Positions 8,872 through 21,900 of a DNA stretch of 45,133 bases are shown here, one piece after another. The stretch spans positions 1 to 45,133 of the forward strand of contig JAULBX010026641.1 in the NCBI GenBank assembly GCA_032358255.1. The letters are read 5' to 3'. The notes beneath the pieces are model-generated. The model was given only the letters and a program-made list of their open reading frames with translations. It did no database searches and had not been told where the DNA came from. The position numbers and the translations under genes are program-made. Source of the stretch: Heterotrichella gracilis. Lineage: Eukaryota > Sar > Xanthophyceae > Tribonematales > Xanthonemataceae. Position 1 is the first letter of the stretch. The number at the start of each line of letters is the position of its first letter.

Positions 8872-11800
8872 ATGAAGGCGATCAATGCAGCATCGCCTCT
8901 CATTCAGCGCCAGCTGCACCACCATGCAGCCACTCCACCGCCAACTGTGGGCAACACAGCCCCGCCACAGCGCCACCAGCTCGCAGGCCCTCGCCGCACC
9001 GCCGCCGCCTTCCGCCCCCCGCCCAGCCGCAGTTGCTCCACTAGGGCTGCAGCGGGCGCCCCGGCTGCACCAACGCAGGGGGTGTGGGGCAAGTATGCCG
9101 CGCAAGTGGAGGCAGCGTGCGAAGCAGTGCGCCTGGCGTCAAAGCTGTGTATGGTGCGTGGAATTGATGCCTGGTCCGGCCACTGGGTCAGTGCCTCTGT
9201 GCTTATGCACGTTGTGTCAGGGTATCTACCACGTTTGACAGGGGTGCAGTGAGCACGGCCATTGTGGGTGGTGTCCCAAAGTTTGGCACGGTGGCATGCA
9301 GTTTAACCAGTGTGAATATTGCGTGTTGAGCAGCATCTGCAAGGGTCGTGCCCAGGGTGGGTGGGACTTGTGGTGCTAGAAGGGAATTCATGGGTGGCAC
9401 CCCTGCACCAAAAAACAGCGACAGGGGTGCAGCAACAACTGACTTTGCACCTTGCCATGCAGATATTCTGTAAAGTTGTAATTGCATTTTGGTACTACAC
9501 TTGAGCTGCAATTGTTGCGGGTCTCAAAATTGTGTGTCAAGTGGCAAGGCCATATATGTAGGGTACATACAAACATACACATGTAGGGTACATACATTGC
9601 TGCAGTTTTTTTATGTTCCTTGCCTGTACCACAAGCAACAGGTCACGCTGTTGCATTGCTACATGGATTTTTTTTGTCTGGTGCAGTCAGTTCAACTACA
9701 GCTGCAAGACCAAGAGAATGTGGAGAAAAGCGATGACTCCCCCGTCACAGTCGCAGACTATGGTAAGTTCCATAGCAGCCCTGGGGATTGTCTAAGAAAC
9801 TGCTGTGCACGGAGTAGAGTGTGTAAATCAGTAGTGCCGGCTGGATGTGCTGGGACCAGCTTTCAGCCAAGCGCGACATCTCTTGTCCTACCTACATGGA
9901 TGGATGTTATTCCTCAATTTTTTTGGAAAGTGTACATGCAACGTAAACAAACAGGACTCTGGTGCCATTTATCGTTGTTGCATTTTGTTGCCAAGGTGTC
10001 AGCAATGACCTTTGTGTACAACATGCCGAAATGCCCATGCACAACTAGCGTTGTGGCTACTGCCTGTATTACAACTGGTAACAAAAGGGTGGCTCTTGCC
10101 GGTGCAGGTGCGCAGGCGCTGGTTGCCTGGAGCTTGCATCGCTCCTTCCCAGGCGTGGCGCTGTCGCTGGTGGCGGAGGAGGACGCCGTGCAGCTGAGGT
10201 ACTGCACTCGGGTGGCCGCGCTGCAGGAGTTGTGCGCGGCTGCATGTGTGCCATAGGCGGGGATGCATGGGTACCACAATTGACCCCCAAGGGCTGTTGT
10301 ATATATGCAACTATGTTGGGTAGTACCTTAATTACTATACTTTTACTTTTCAAAAGCTTGATAAGTGGAAGTATCTTACTATCTTCAAGAAGTTTGTAGA
10401 TAGTAAGAAACATCAAGTTTTTAAATGGCCCATTATTGATTTCTTTCTTTTTAAAATGGGAACGTACAGTTGCAGTTATTGCAATTGCATAAAACTGTCA
10501 TCGCAATGCAATTGGCAGCTTGCGTCTAGCTAGCCACCAGGGCAAGTTTAAACATTCCCCTTTCTACAGGCAGCCTGAGAGCGCAGCCATGCTTGAGCGC
10601 ATCACACAGCTTGTCAATGACGCCATCTGCACCGCGCCGGGCGTCTCCCCGCTGACTCCTGGTGAGGTGGCGGGCCTGATTGACCAGGGTGGGTCCCAGG
10701 GTGGGCCTGCGGGTAGGCACTGGGTGCTGGATCCCATCGACGGCACGCGGGGGTTTGTCAACATGCGACAGTATGCGGTGTGCTTAGGGGTTCTGGAGGA
10801 TGGCAAGGTAGGGGGGTTATGCCATTGCAGGTCCTGCATGTTAGGGGATGGGGTGTGCCTGTACTATGCTGCACCAGCTTGCTGGGTATCTGTGTGTATC
10901 GCAAAAGGCAACCTGGTCAAGTTGAGACAATAAGAGCTTTTTTTATATGATTTTCAACTTTGATTATGCAGGTTAGGTATGGTAATGATATCCTACTGAA
11001 TGCAACCATTGTGGCATTGTGCACTACATGAGTGGTCAATGGCCACGGGGTACCGCACACTTGAGACGATATGAAGTCCGATTGAAATGGTTGGCTAACT
11101 TGCACCCATATATGCTTGTGGGCAATTCATCGGGATGATTGTGGTTTGGAAGCCACAGCTGATCATCTTGTTGGTTGTTTGCCCTCAGGTTGTGGCAGGT
11201 GTGCTAGGGTGCCCCAACCTTCTAAGGGAGGGGATGCGCGACGAGGATGGTGGCGGTGGGGCCGCTCTGCAGGTTGGGGCGCCAGGCACTGGAGCCATCT
11301 TTGCAGCAGAAGTTGGGCGAGGCACCTACACAGGCGGTCTGTTTGTAAGTATGCACAAAAGCCATGTCCGCCTTCAATGATGGCATCGTGTAACCAGCTG
11401 AAGTCACATGCACTGTCTCAACTGAAACACATGTGATCACAGTGGAGTCAATCGAGGTTAAAAACCCCTCAACAGTGGTTGCAAGTAGGTGCCCCATGCA
11501 CAACCCTCCGTGGGGCACATGGGCGAGCGCCTGACGTTGTTGATGTTGACGTGTTGATGTTGACCCTTGCAGGAAGGCGTGCCCACCACCCGTTGCCATG
11601 TGCGTGACCTAACAGACTTTGCCAGCTGTCGGTACATGGAGAGCGTTGAGAAGCGCCACTCCAACCACGGTGTCAGCGCACAGATTGCACAGAAGCTGGG
11701 TATTGGGGGAGCACCACTGCGTGTTGACAGTCAGGTACGTTGGAACGGAGTGTGCTGGGGTAGCAAGACGGTCATGTCATGAAATCGCACTTCACTAGGG

Positions 11801-12275
11801 CGTTGGTATTGTGGCCATGGGTAGATTTAGAATGTGCAGTGTGGCGGGCGTTCCTTGCTGTGACCTTGACGGGTGTAGACACCTGGCGTTGCTCCTGGTG
11901 GCCTGCATGTTGCACTGCAATCCAGTGGCTTATCAGGCATCGCACTGCGAGAAAAGATAGGGTGGGCAATGCATGTGATGTGTGTGCTTTGGGAATGACG
12001 CTTATGATATACACTTGCAGGTGAAATACGGTATTCTGTCCCGTGGCGATGCCTCCATTTTCATGCGGTTTCCCCCCACCACTTACCGCGAGAAAATCTG
12101 GGACCACTGTGCTGGGGCCGTAGTGGTGACGGAAGCGGGGGGCAGGATAACCGACTCAAATGGGTTGGAGCTAGATTTCTCAAAAGGCAGATACTTGGCC
12201 GTTGAAAGAGGCATTGTTGCTGCCACGCCCAAGGTGCATGCTGCCATTATTGAAGCGCTGGTAGACATTCAATAA
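8872..12275 (+). CDS. SAL1: SAL1/HAL2-type 3'(2'),5'-bisphosphate nucleotidase
   Basis: The enzyme hydrolyses 3'-phosphoadenosine 5'-phosphate (PAP) to AMP, clearing the by-product of sulfation; plant SAL1 is a stress and retrograde-signalling regulator. Exons: 8872-9153, 9687-9762, 10108-10198, 10570-10807, 11189-11344, 11573-11734, 12021-12275. All join in phase to give 419 residues. Residues 1-75 are rich in Ala, Pro, His, Arg and Ser with no acidic residue, consistent with a plastid or mitochondrial leader. The catalytic signatures of the inositol-monophosphatase fold are intact: KSDDSPVTVADYG (about 108-120), the EED metal ligands (143-145), DPIDGTRGF (204-212), and WDHCAGAVVVTEAGG (362-376) with its metal-binding Asp. 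LSRGDASIF and FSKGRYL are also typical of SAL1. The start is the first ATG before the leader. The 3' end faces ECM29. I infer plastid targeting; the family assignment is firm. Confidence 0.95.
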
Positions 12276-12395
12276 TGGCAATGTCGTTAGCAAAGTATGT
12301 TGCGCAACACTTTGTGCAATACATACTATGATACAGCAACATTTTGCCATGCGGCATTGCGTGGCGGAATTCTTGACAAGAATCAATGTGATAAA

Positions 12396-12400
12396 TGTAA
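12396..12400 (+). terminator. Poly(A) signal TGTAA for SAL1
   Basis: TGTAA lies 121 bases after the SAL1 stop. It is the characteristic polyadenylation signal of many green algae, and the spacing is normal for a 3' UTR. Confidence 0.55.
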
Positions 12401-12597
12401 CATCGTTATAAAAATTCTTACGTTATTAAAAAACGCACATCCATGGACACATGTCATGTGATGGCCCACTGCAGCATGATATGCGTTGCAGATGGCATCG
12501 ATTTGACGTCAACTTGGCAGCATTGGGCAGCATTGCCGTCAAACAATAATTATTATTGACAGTCCATGCGATATTAACCAGGAGTGTTATAATATCC

Positions 12598-12643
12598 TAG
12601 GACCTTGTACCAGTAGGACCTTGTACCTATAGGACCTGGTACC
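12598..12643 (+). repeat. Triple 16-bp tandem repeat
   Basis: TAGGACCTTGTACC occurs at 12598 and 12614 and, as TAGGACCTGGTACC, at 12630. The period is exactly 16 bases. It lies between the convergent 3' ends of SAL1 and ECM29. Confidence 0.85.
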
Positions 12644-12674
12644 TGCCAGTGGACGTGTGTATTCTTTTCCTTTT

Positions 12675-12679
12675 TTACA
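12675..12679 (-). terminator. Poly(A) signal TGTAA for ECM29
   Basis: TTACA on the plus strand reads TGTAA on the minus strand, about 225 bases beyond the ECM29 stop at 12904-12906. Confidence 0.5.
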
Positions 12680-12903
12680 TCGGCCGCCAACCCCTCTTCA
12701 GGTTTCCTCTGAGATCCGGGTTTTAGCAAATGTTGCAGGCATTGTGCCACACACTCCATGAAGTTTTGAGCAGGCCAGCAAAGCACAACGTCCATGCCAA
12801 AGTGACTGGGGGCTAGGCGTAGTTGCTGGCTCAGGGCTGAAATCGGCATGCCATTGTTGTTCTCTTATTTTCTGGCCTGGCCCAACCTGTACACCTTGGA
12901 GGT

Positions 12904-15900
12904 TCACCCCATGAGGGCCAGCACCGCAGCTGCCTGCGCCTTGACCACACTACTACGGTCCCCCTCCGCAGCCGCAGCCAGCGCCATACGCAAACCCCCC
13001 TGCACCCCCCCCGGTAGCGTGGCAGCAGCCGTAGTTGTGGCTTTGATGGCTGCCGCCAGTGCATCCAGCGCGTCCGTTCTCACCGCCACGTAGCGCTGCT
13101 CCTCAAGGCACGCAAGCAAACCTGAGGGCGGCAACCGGGGGTGGGGATAGGACATGGCAGTGGTTGGCCATATGAAATATGCATTCTGTCCCCTTCCAGG
13201 CCAGGTTTCATGGCACAGCTCCGCCACGGTGCACTCCTTCCAGCTGCAGGCTAGGAGGCAAACCTGGCACATGATCTGCATGATCCACGATCACCGCATG
13301 CTCCACATACAATCCGCATACACCATGCATCAAATGCACAACAGACACCACATACACCACCACGCAGAAAATGTCCACGTCACCCACATGCCCCCCCATG
13401 CTTCCACCCCCACGCACCAGGGGCCACCGCCGACACACACTCGGCCACGGTATCCGCCTGCGCGTGTCCCGCCATGCCCCCCTCGCCCCCGCCCAGCCGC
13501 TCCATGAGTGTGGTCACCCCCCTCACCACCACCACCCGCCGCTGCCAGGCACCAGAGGCGGCGGTGAGGGCCAGGGACAGGGCGCGGGCGATGGGAGGCC
13601 CTGGGGGAGGGGGAAATACCATCAAATGGGGGGGTTGCTATTCGGCATATTAATTGCAGGGCAAAAGGAGAAGATGGGTTGGGGACGCTGGGGTTGAGCC
13701 AGTGAATTGCCACCCTATGCTGATTATTATAATACGTCCCTCTACAACCCGTAGTGTATGAAACAACCCTGGTCTGGGAACTTGAACCAAGCTGCCATTG
13801 TGCATGTGGGCAGCATGGGTTCACCTTTGCTGTAAGGCTGGATATACGTCTCAACCTGATACCAGGTAGACCCCTTTGTAAAACGACATTTCTTAGGAAT
13901 GGTCAGGAATTTTCCCGTGGGTGTCTAGGTCGCATGGGTGATGGAGACCGGGTGGGGTGAGGCCAGTGATGCACACAACAAGAGTGGGCAACCCAGCAGC
14001 GTGAAGCAGCAGTACCATGGGGTGTGCCCTGTGGGCGCAGTGGTGCAAGGGTGGCGGTGGCGGGGAAGCGGCGCATGCCCAGGAGAAGGCATCTCAACCG
14101 ACCACCGCCACATTGTCCTGGCTTTGCGTGTACATGACCGACAGGATGCCACCCTACTACCACCACCCCTCCCAGCCACTGGCGCTCCCTTCCTACCATG
14201 TGTGTCGATGTTGGCTACCCCCCCCACCGCCGCCGCCAAGCAGCGCACGCACTCAACCAGAGGCCAGGGTCGCTCACTGACAGTGCCGCCCTCGCCACCT
14301 GGCTCGCCTGGGGAGGATGAGGTTAGGTTTTGTGAGTGGACTAGATAGTGGGTGGGGTGCAGGGAGGTACATGTGCGGGTGTGCCCCCAAAGAAAGTGCT
14401 ACAAATTGGTCCAGTCCCGGTGATTCGTCCAGCTCCGCCATCAGCTCAGCCAATCCCACTGGTAGGTTTAACAGTGACACGCATGGGCAGCAGGGGGAAC
14501 CGGGGTGGAAGGGGGGGCCGCCCATAATTTGCCCTGGTGGTTGCCCCGGTCATCCACCTCGTCAGCCCCAGGGGATGAGTGCGGGGATCCAGCACAAGGT
14601 GTTTCTGCTGAGCTCCTCATTGCGAGGGTGAACCACAACACACAAAACGCCACCAGCCTCCATCACTGACTACGACCTTTGACCACCAGCAGCCCCAGCT
14701 CCCAGACCCCACCTTCCGCCTCGCCCACAGCCTCCCCCGCTGCAGCCGCTCCCTCGCAGCGCGCCACCAGCACATCCCCCACCACCCCCCAGTAGTCCCC
14801 ACCCTTCAGCGCCTCCAGGGCCTGCACAAGGGGAGGAAGCAGGCATATCAATCAGCAGAAACAGATAGGATCCCACCCCCCGCCTGCATGTCATCCATGG
14901 TGTTTCATGAGGGCCGTAATCCGAAGTGCCTGCGCCCACACAGGTGTGGGTACTGCATGCAGGTGACGGGGCACGGGAACCTCTGCCAGCCTGGGCAAAG
15001 CTGTTGGTTTACTTTTGCAATCGCGCAAATTTCGATTTTCCTGAGCAAATGTGCATACCTATTTTCAGCGGGCTTTGAGGAAAGCAGGTCCTTCCAGGCA
15101 TTGTCTGCTATACAACATTCTTCCATAGTGTGTAATGCAAGAATTCCACCTTTGCCTGTGACCCAACCCACTAGCATCGGTCATGGCTTTATAGATTGCA
15201 GGCATGTGTGATGAGCAATGCGTGGCTTGAGTGGTCCATCCACCACTAACACCCCCACACACACCTGCGCCAGTGCCCCCAGTGCCGCGGTCCGGTACTC
15301 CCTCTTCCCCCTCCCCGCCTCTGCAAGCAGTGCCCCCACCACCCCCTCCGCCCCCGGCCCCCCACCCTCCGGCGCCAGCGCGGGGGCACCAGCAGCAGCC
15401 AGCGCAGCCAGCCCCACCAGCAGCGCCTCCTTGCCCTCCCACACACGACCGGGCAACTCCTGCAAGAGGGCGAATTTGCAGGTTCACGTGTGTGCAAATT
15501 GGGGCAGTTTCAAAATCAATCAAAGGGGTGCTGTTGGGTCAGGGGTTTACTGAGCCAGGAGTGAACTTGCACCCACAAGGAGCACCCCACCCCACCCCTG
15601 CCCCACCTTGAGGAGTGCAGCCGCCAACCTGCCAGCTACACCCTGCACCCCATCCGGCGCAGCTCCCGCCCACCCCGCAACCGCCGCTGCAGCTGTGCGC
15701 TTGCGAGCCCACTGCCCTGAGGACAGACCTGTAGGGGCAGGGGAGGAAGCGGGGTGCATTTGTGTGGGGAAGTACTAGCAACGGCATATCACTGGTGTTG
15801 CCGTACAAGTAGCGGCATACTACTTGTCGAAGGTAGTATGTTTTAAGTCACCATGAGCAAACACCATGGACAGGCAGAACACCGTGCGCTTGCTCCTCTT

Positions 15901-18900
15901 TTTGGCAGACCAAAAACAAATGTACAGATGTAGTCAGGGGATTATTCCCGTTCAGACTTAGATTAAAGATCCCAGAGCCTGGCCACGGGACCAACTTTAC
16001 CTACAAGTATGCGCAACGGTGGCACCCAGGCAGCAAGACAGTGCCTCCAGTTCTGGAGCAGTGCGTGCCCACCCCTGCCCCTCTCCCCCTCTCCCCACAT
16101 ACATGCGCATATGCGGCACACTGAGCCCTTGGCGCTCTACAACCACAGCCAAGCTGCGCCCCTGCCACATGTCGGTGGCCAAAGGCAGCGATGTCAGCTA
16201 CAGCCCCCACCCCACCCCACCCCCCACCTGTGAGCAGTAGCGGCAGTATGTCCCCCCCGTACAACCTCAGCAGCGCCCCGCTGCTCCCCCCCTCCTCCCA
16301 CACCTCCCGCCACACTTCCGCCACCTCCGCCCCCCCCTGGTCGTGCCCCGCCACAAACGCTGTTGGCAGGGCGGAGGGCGCCACTGCTCCCCACGCATCA
16401 CCGCCGCCGCGGGACAGCTCCCGCAGAACGAGGCCTAGATGGCGCAAAGGGGGAGGGGAAATCATAAAGGAGTGCACCCAACTACATATGGTAGGAAAAG
16501 CAGTGGACAGCCATTCTCTTTGCTGATTCCTCTTCCTTACCCAACGCGCCTGTTCAAGGACGTGCTGGATAGATATTTGCTGGGTTTTTTGGGCCTGATC
16601 CAGCCTGATCATGAATTTTTTGCAAGGTGCAGCCTTTCCGCTCACCTGCTGAGTACCTATCCCTGTCCCTGTCCTCCGCCTCCCCACCCCAGTACCACCC
16701 CACCGCCGTGGCCACCAGCGCGTCCAATCGCGCGGGGGGTGCGGTGCGCGCCACCTGTGCCAGCGCCTGAGCCAGCCCTAGGCGCACTGCGGGGGAGCGC
16801 TCAGACTTGACCGCAGGGAGGAGGGCCTGGGGGGAAAGGGACGATCAGGATTGGTTATTACTAATGAGAGGAACCGTATGGTTTTTGGGCAACTAATTGG
16901 GAAGCGGTATAGGGGAGCACCTAGGGCCACATGGGCTGCTCACGTTACTAAGGACCTGCAGGCTAGGCACATTAAAAAATGGTACAAACAATGCCAGGAC
17001 AGGACTGAGTGGCGCATGCTTGTGCAAGGTTGATTGCTGATCTGGCTTTTGTGGCTGGTTTGCGTGTAATAATAATAATTAGAAAAACCAGTTCATAGCT
17101 TGGCAACATACTCTCCATACGGCACACAAACCTTCAGGATCCCTCAAAATCAACAGGAAACAGTTTGACAATATTCTGCAGCACCAAGGGCCGCACACCA
17201 CACACCTTTATGAGCCCTCCCGAGTGCGGCCCCATTTCCGACCCCGCCTCCCTCGCCAGCGTGGCTATGAACCATGCAGTGCCTGCGCGCGTGGGCAGGC
17301 CTACCCCTGTGCGCACAAGGGAGGACAAGCAGGGGACGAGCCTGGAGGGTGGGAGGGGAGTTGGCACAGTAAGGGGGATACAGGGCATGCTGGTATGAAT
17401 GGTCACCATGGAGTTGTGGGTGCGAGTATAGGACGGGGTTTGTGTGTGGGGAGGGAGTTACATGGCAGGTAAAAAATGTGGGGTGTGAGCAAAGGCAGTG
17501 TCGCTTTAAACCAATACACCTAGGCGTTTTCAGGGATGCACAGATTGACCAAAAGTCGCCTGATCCAGATCACCATTCTGCCTGTGCCTTTCCATGCAAC
17601 ACCCACACATACATATAGGTACAAATAATGGAATATGATGACCAAAACTTGATGTTCTAACTTTCTTTTAGATTTCTATAATTTCTAGTTTAATAGACCC
17701 ACCCACCTGCCCAGCGCCTCCCCGCGAGCATATCTTGCGCATACACCCAGCGTCTCCCCCAGCGCACCCCCCCTTGCAGCCGCCACCCTGGCCGCATCCA
17801 GCGCCCCCGCTGACACACCCACCCGTTCCACATGCTGCTCAAGGTAGTTCAAGCGGCTGTCCTCAAGACCTGGTCAGAATGTAAAAAGGGTTTCAAGGGT
17901 GAATGAGCGGTAGGTATAAAATAGGTGATCAAATTAACGTTTCAAAAACACCTGTTTTGAGCCAAATCTTGCACTCCACCTGGCTGTTACCTGATTTCAG
18001 GTCCCGGCAGATGCAACCACAGCAGCGCATTCCAGCAGCGCATGGACAACCCTCCTCCAAAGCAAACCAATCACACCGTGACCACCACCACCACCACCCA
18101 CCCGACAACGCCTCCAGCAGCCGCGGCACCAGCCTGTCAAGTTGCGGCCCCACCGCCCGCCCCCCCGCACCCACCACCACCTTGGACAGCGTGGCCAGGC
18201 ACAGGCCACGCACCTCGGCAACGCCGCTGGGCAAGCCTGCAGGGTGAGGGTAGTGGGGGGTGGGGGTAGGGGGTGGGGGCGGGATGTTTGCTGGGGGTTG
18301 GAGGGGAGGGTTGCTCAGGCAGGGACTCGTCGAGGCAGTTGCAACAGGAGGTAACAGGAGGCGGGGTGTGTCAAGAGGCCGCGCCACGCACCCGCCACCA
18401 TGAAACCATGTGAGCTTTTGGCATGTGCGTTCTTCCCCTGGGCCCCCTGCTCACCTGTGTCCAGCATTACGGGCAGCAGCTCCGCCACCACCTCCCCTGC
18501 CTGCCGCTCACTCCCCTGGGCACAGTCCGCCAGGCGCACAGTCAGACTGCGCAGGCTCCCCCCAAGGGCTGCGGGGATGGGGAGGGAGGATGGTAGAAAA
18601 GGGGGGCATGGTACAGTTGTAACAAGGAGTTATGGCATGGAATACCCCGCACTGTTATGGTACTGGTCATCCTTTGCAAAGCAGGGTGGGTGCTCAAATT
18701 TTACTGCCCATTTGTTGTCACTGTGCATGCAGAGTACCCCTTCCATTCGTCACCCAGCTGCTGGTGCACCCTTAACCAGATTAGCATCAGCAACATGCAC
18801 AACCACCCTCCTAGCAATGGGGCTGAACTGACTATGACAGCATCCATGATGCACTGCCTCGCAGCCACCCCACTCATCCACATGAATGCCCAATCCCCCA

Positions 18901-21900
18901 TGCGCCCCCACCACTTTCCTGCATGCTCCATCCCGCCACCCCAACCCCTCTACATCCCGCCACCCCAACCCCCACCTGCCGCCGCCTTTCTCACGCTGTC
19001 CTTGATGTCGTCTTGTGCGCGTAGCGTCATTGCCCACAGGGATGAGAAGTGGGGGCGCAGGGGGGCCCAGGGGCGGCCCTGGGGTGGGTGGGTGGGGGTT
19101 AGTACGTGGCACTGGGGTACTGTGCACTACTGGGGTAGTGTAACCAGGAAAATCAGTTCGCAAACTGCACTAACCCCTCGCAACATCAGCTGGCAGGATT
19201 TCGCCGCAGACATATGAAATTGCACGTGCCCCCATGCCCTGCCAACTAAAGCAATCACACTTCGCTCACCCACTACCACCCTCTCACCCCACCTTCCGCC
19301 CTAATCAGGTACGCCACAGTCACCAACAGCACTCTCCCCCCCCCTTCCACAGCCCCGCCACCCACCACCCACCCCTATGAGGTCTGCCAGTGCCCCGCAC
19401 GCCCCCTCCCTGCTCCGCCACAGGCTCCCCCCCACGTCACGCAGCAGCTCGGCCATGATTGCGTCAAAGTGCTGCTCAAGCGCCTTGTTGGTGTCCGGCA
19501 CCAGTGCACCCCAGATGTGGCGCATGGTGTCTCGGGTGCGCGGGTCTGGGTCGTGCTGGCCGCGGTACAGGCGGGGCAGCAGGCGGGGCAGCAGGGGGGC
19601 TAGGGCGGGGCCAGCGGACTGGGCAATCGACGCGAGTCTGCGTGGGAAGGGTTGGTGGGCGGGTGGGTGGATCCATCCCCTAGTGTGGTGTTTGTATTGC
19701 ACCCAGCAGTATTTAATGCATCCAGTGGTATTTAATTAAGTAAACAACTCACAGGTATTGAATTTCTTCAGTTCACATGAACATATTGCATTCCAGGAAA
19801 TCCATCAACCGTATTTACCCTCTTCCAGAAGCTCACCCGTTATCACCATCCTCTACCCGTTCCCACTAGTACACTGCAACCCCTTCACCCCCATCCCTAC
19901 CACCACCACCCCTCACACTCACCCGTACGCCGCCCCCCTTGCCTCCGCCGCCGCCGCCCCGGTGTTTGCCAGCGCCATGAAGCGGTACACTAGCTCGGGC
20001 TGCCCCACCTCCGTGGCCATGGCGCACAGGTCGCGGTAGGTGCTCAGGCGGCCACCACCGGGCGCGGCGCCCACCTCGTTCTGCCCAAACACCGCGCTGT
20101 CGCCTGCGAGCTTCACGGCGCGGCGCTTGCGGGGCCCGCCTGTGGGCGGGATACAGCAGTGTGGTGTGGGGGCTGTCTTTAAGGTGTGGGGGGGGGTTGG
20201 GGGGGTTGTATGGTGTTTCATGTTGAGGGGTGGGTGGGTGAGGGTTCCAGCTGTGGGTTTGGGTGTGGCTGGCACAAAGCAAGCACATGCATGGCGTCGC
20301 CCCATCATGAGGCTGGATGACGTAGACAAAGAAGGGGGTGGCAGGAAGACAGGCTATGACCCACGCCCCACCCATCCCAACAGGCCTCTCCATGCGGCAT
20401 TTCCAGCATGTTTTCCAGCAGCCCCCTGCGCCCACCCAGTGGCACCCACCTTGCAGCAGCCCCACCAGGTTTGCCATCAGCTCCTGGCGCACATTGGGCC
20501 CAGCCACAGCGTACACAGCAGACATGCCGCGGGAGGCAAGCTCCTGCGGGGGGAGGGGGAAGGGGGGTCTCTCAACCGAGGTATGATGTGCCATACCTAT
20601 CTGACTAGCATATTATAACTACGCAGCCTGTCCTTGAACGGGTGCGTTGGTGAAGGGAGAAGAGTCAGCAGAGAGGACAGGCATTGCCCTCGTGCCCACT
20701 AAACTTCCCCTACCATGATCTGCCTAGCACTGTGTAATAGGGGCATCACCACTATTCTCCACTCAGTTTACTCAGGGGCCAAGACATACCCACCGTCTCC
20801 ACTTGAAATGCCCTCCCCACACCACCCTAGCACTTTTCACTCCCTTGGAACCCATACCCTCCCCCCACCCTATCTGCGTCATCTCCAACATACCCCTCCC
20901 AAGGTGCCCATCCCCACCAACAACCCACCTGCGTCAGCTCCTCCGTGTCCCCCAGCAGTTGTGAGAATGTGTCCTGCAGCGCAGCCAGGCCCTGGGCCAG
21001 GCGGGGCGATGAGGGGCACAACTGAACCAGGCACAGAAGCCACGCGCAGGCCGAGAGGCGCACCTGAGGGAAGAGGGGGAGGGGGGTAGGTATAAAGGGG
21101 GGGAAGAGGCACCTATTACACCACCAACATCTGGGTGGCATTGGGTCGATGATGTGGGTGATGGTGGTGGGTGGTGGGGTGACTGCCTGTCCCGTAGGTG
21201 TGGGTGGCACGCGTGGCAACATGCCACTGGTGAGTTGGGGCGTGGTAAGGTCTGTGTGCGCCCACATGCATGCGTGCATGGCTGTATGTGCGTGCGTGTG
21301 TGCCTCACCTCCTTGCGCGTGCTCACTGCGTACTCCTCCATGAGGGTGGACAGGATGAGCGACTGCACAGGTGAGCGGGGAGACTGGGGGAGGGAACACA
21401 GGCTCGTTAGTGGTGTGTGAGGTACTGCGCGGCGCAATCACCGTGTTGTCCATCATGCAACAACCACGCCCCATCCGCCACCACCACATGCAATGGTACA
21501 GTATGCTTGTATGTTTTAACCAGCACAGGAAGCACTTGCCCCTCTACCTGCCATGGTGTGCCTGGCCCCATGTTGCCCGGCCCCCCACCCCCCACCCACC
21601 CACCCACATGATCCAGGCCCGCTCATCGCGGGGTTCAGCAAATCAGCCATGGGTACCACTGGGGATGGTGGTGGCGGCAGCGGTTTGCGTGTGAGGGGAA
21701 TAATTTGCGCACCTGTGCCGCAACCGTGCCACCCCCCACGGCCTCCTCCACCACCCCTTCCATCGGGGATGCATCACCACCCTCCACAGCAGCAGCAGCA
21801 GCACCAGCAGCAGCAACACCACCACCCTCTGCAGCGCCATCAGTGGCGCCACCACCCTGTGCAGTACCACCCTCCCCAGCACCCTCCGCAGCCGCAGCCG

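Larger units (their letters stand above)
12276..12903. other. Shared 3' intergenic region of SAL1 and ECM29
   Basis: This is the 628-base gap between two convergent stop codons. It holds one TGTAA poly(A)-type signal for each strand (listed separately) and a triple 16-bp repeat between them. No exon is seen. Confidence 0.6.

Noticed and set aside
9489..10256. A 255-codon plus-strand frame as an independent gene
   Set aside because: It contains SAL1 exons 2 and 3 with the intron between them happening to stay open; donor and acceptor sites and the SAL1 alignment show it is spliced.
16001..16200. Extra ECM29 exon between 16228 and 15728
   Set aside because: Several minus-strand frames are open here, but the conserved sequence runs directly from the exon ending at 16228 to the one starting at 15728 in phase, so this is intron.
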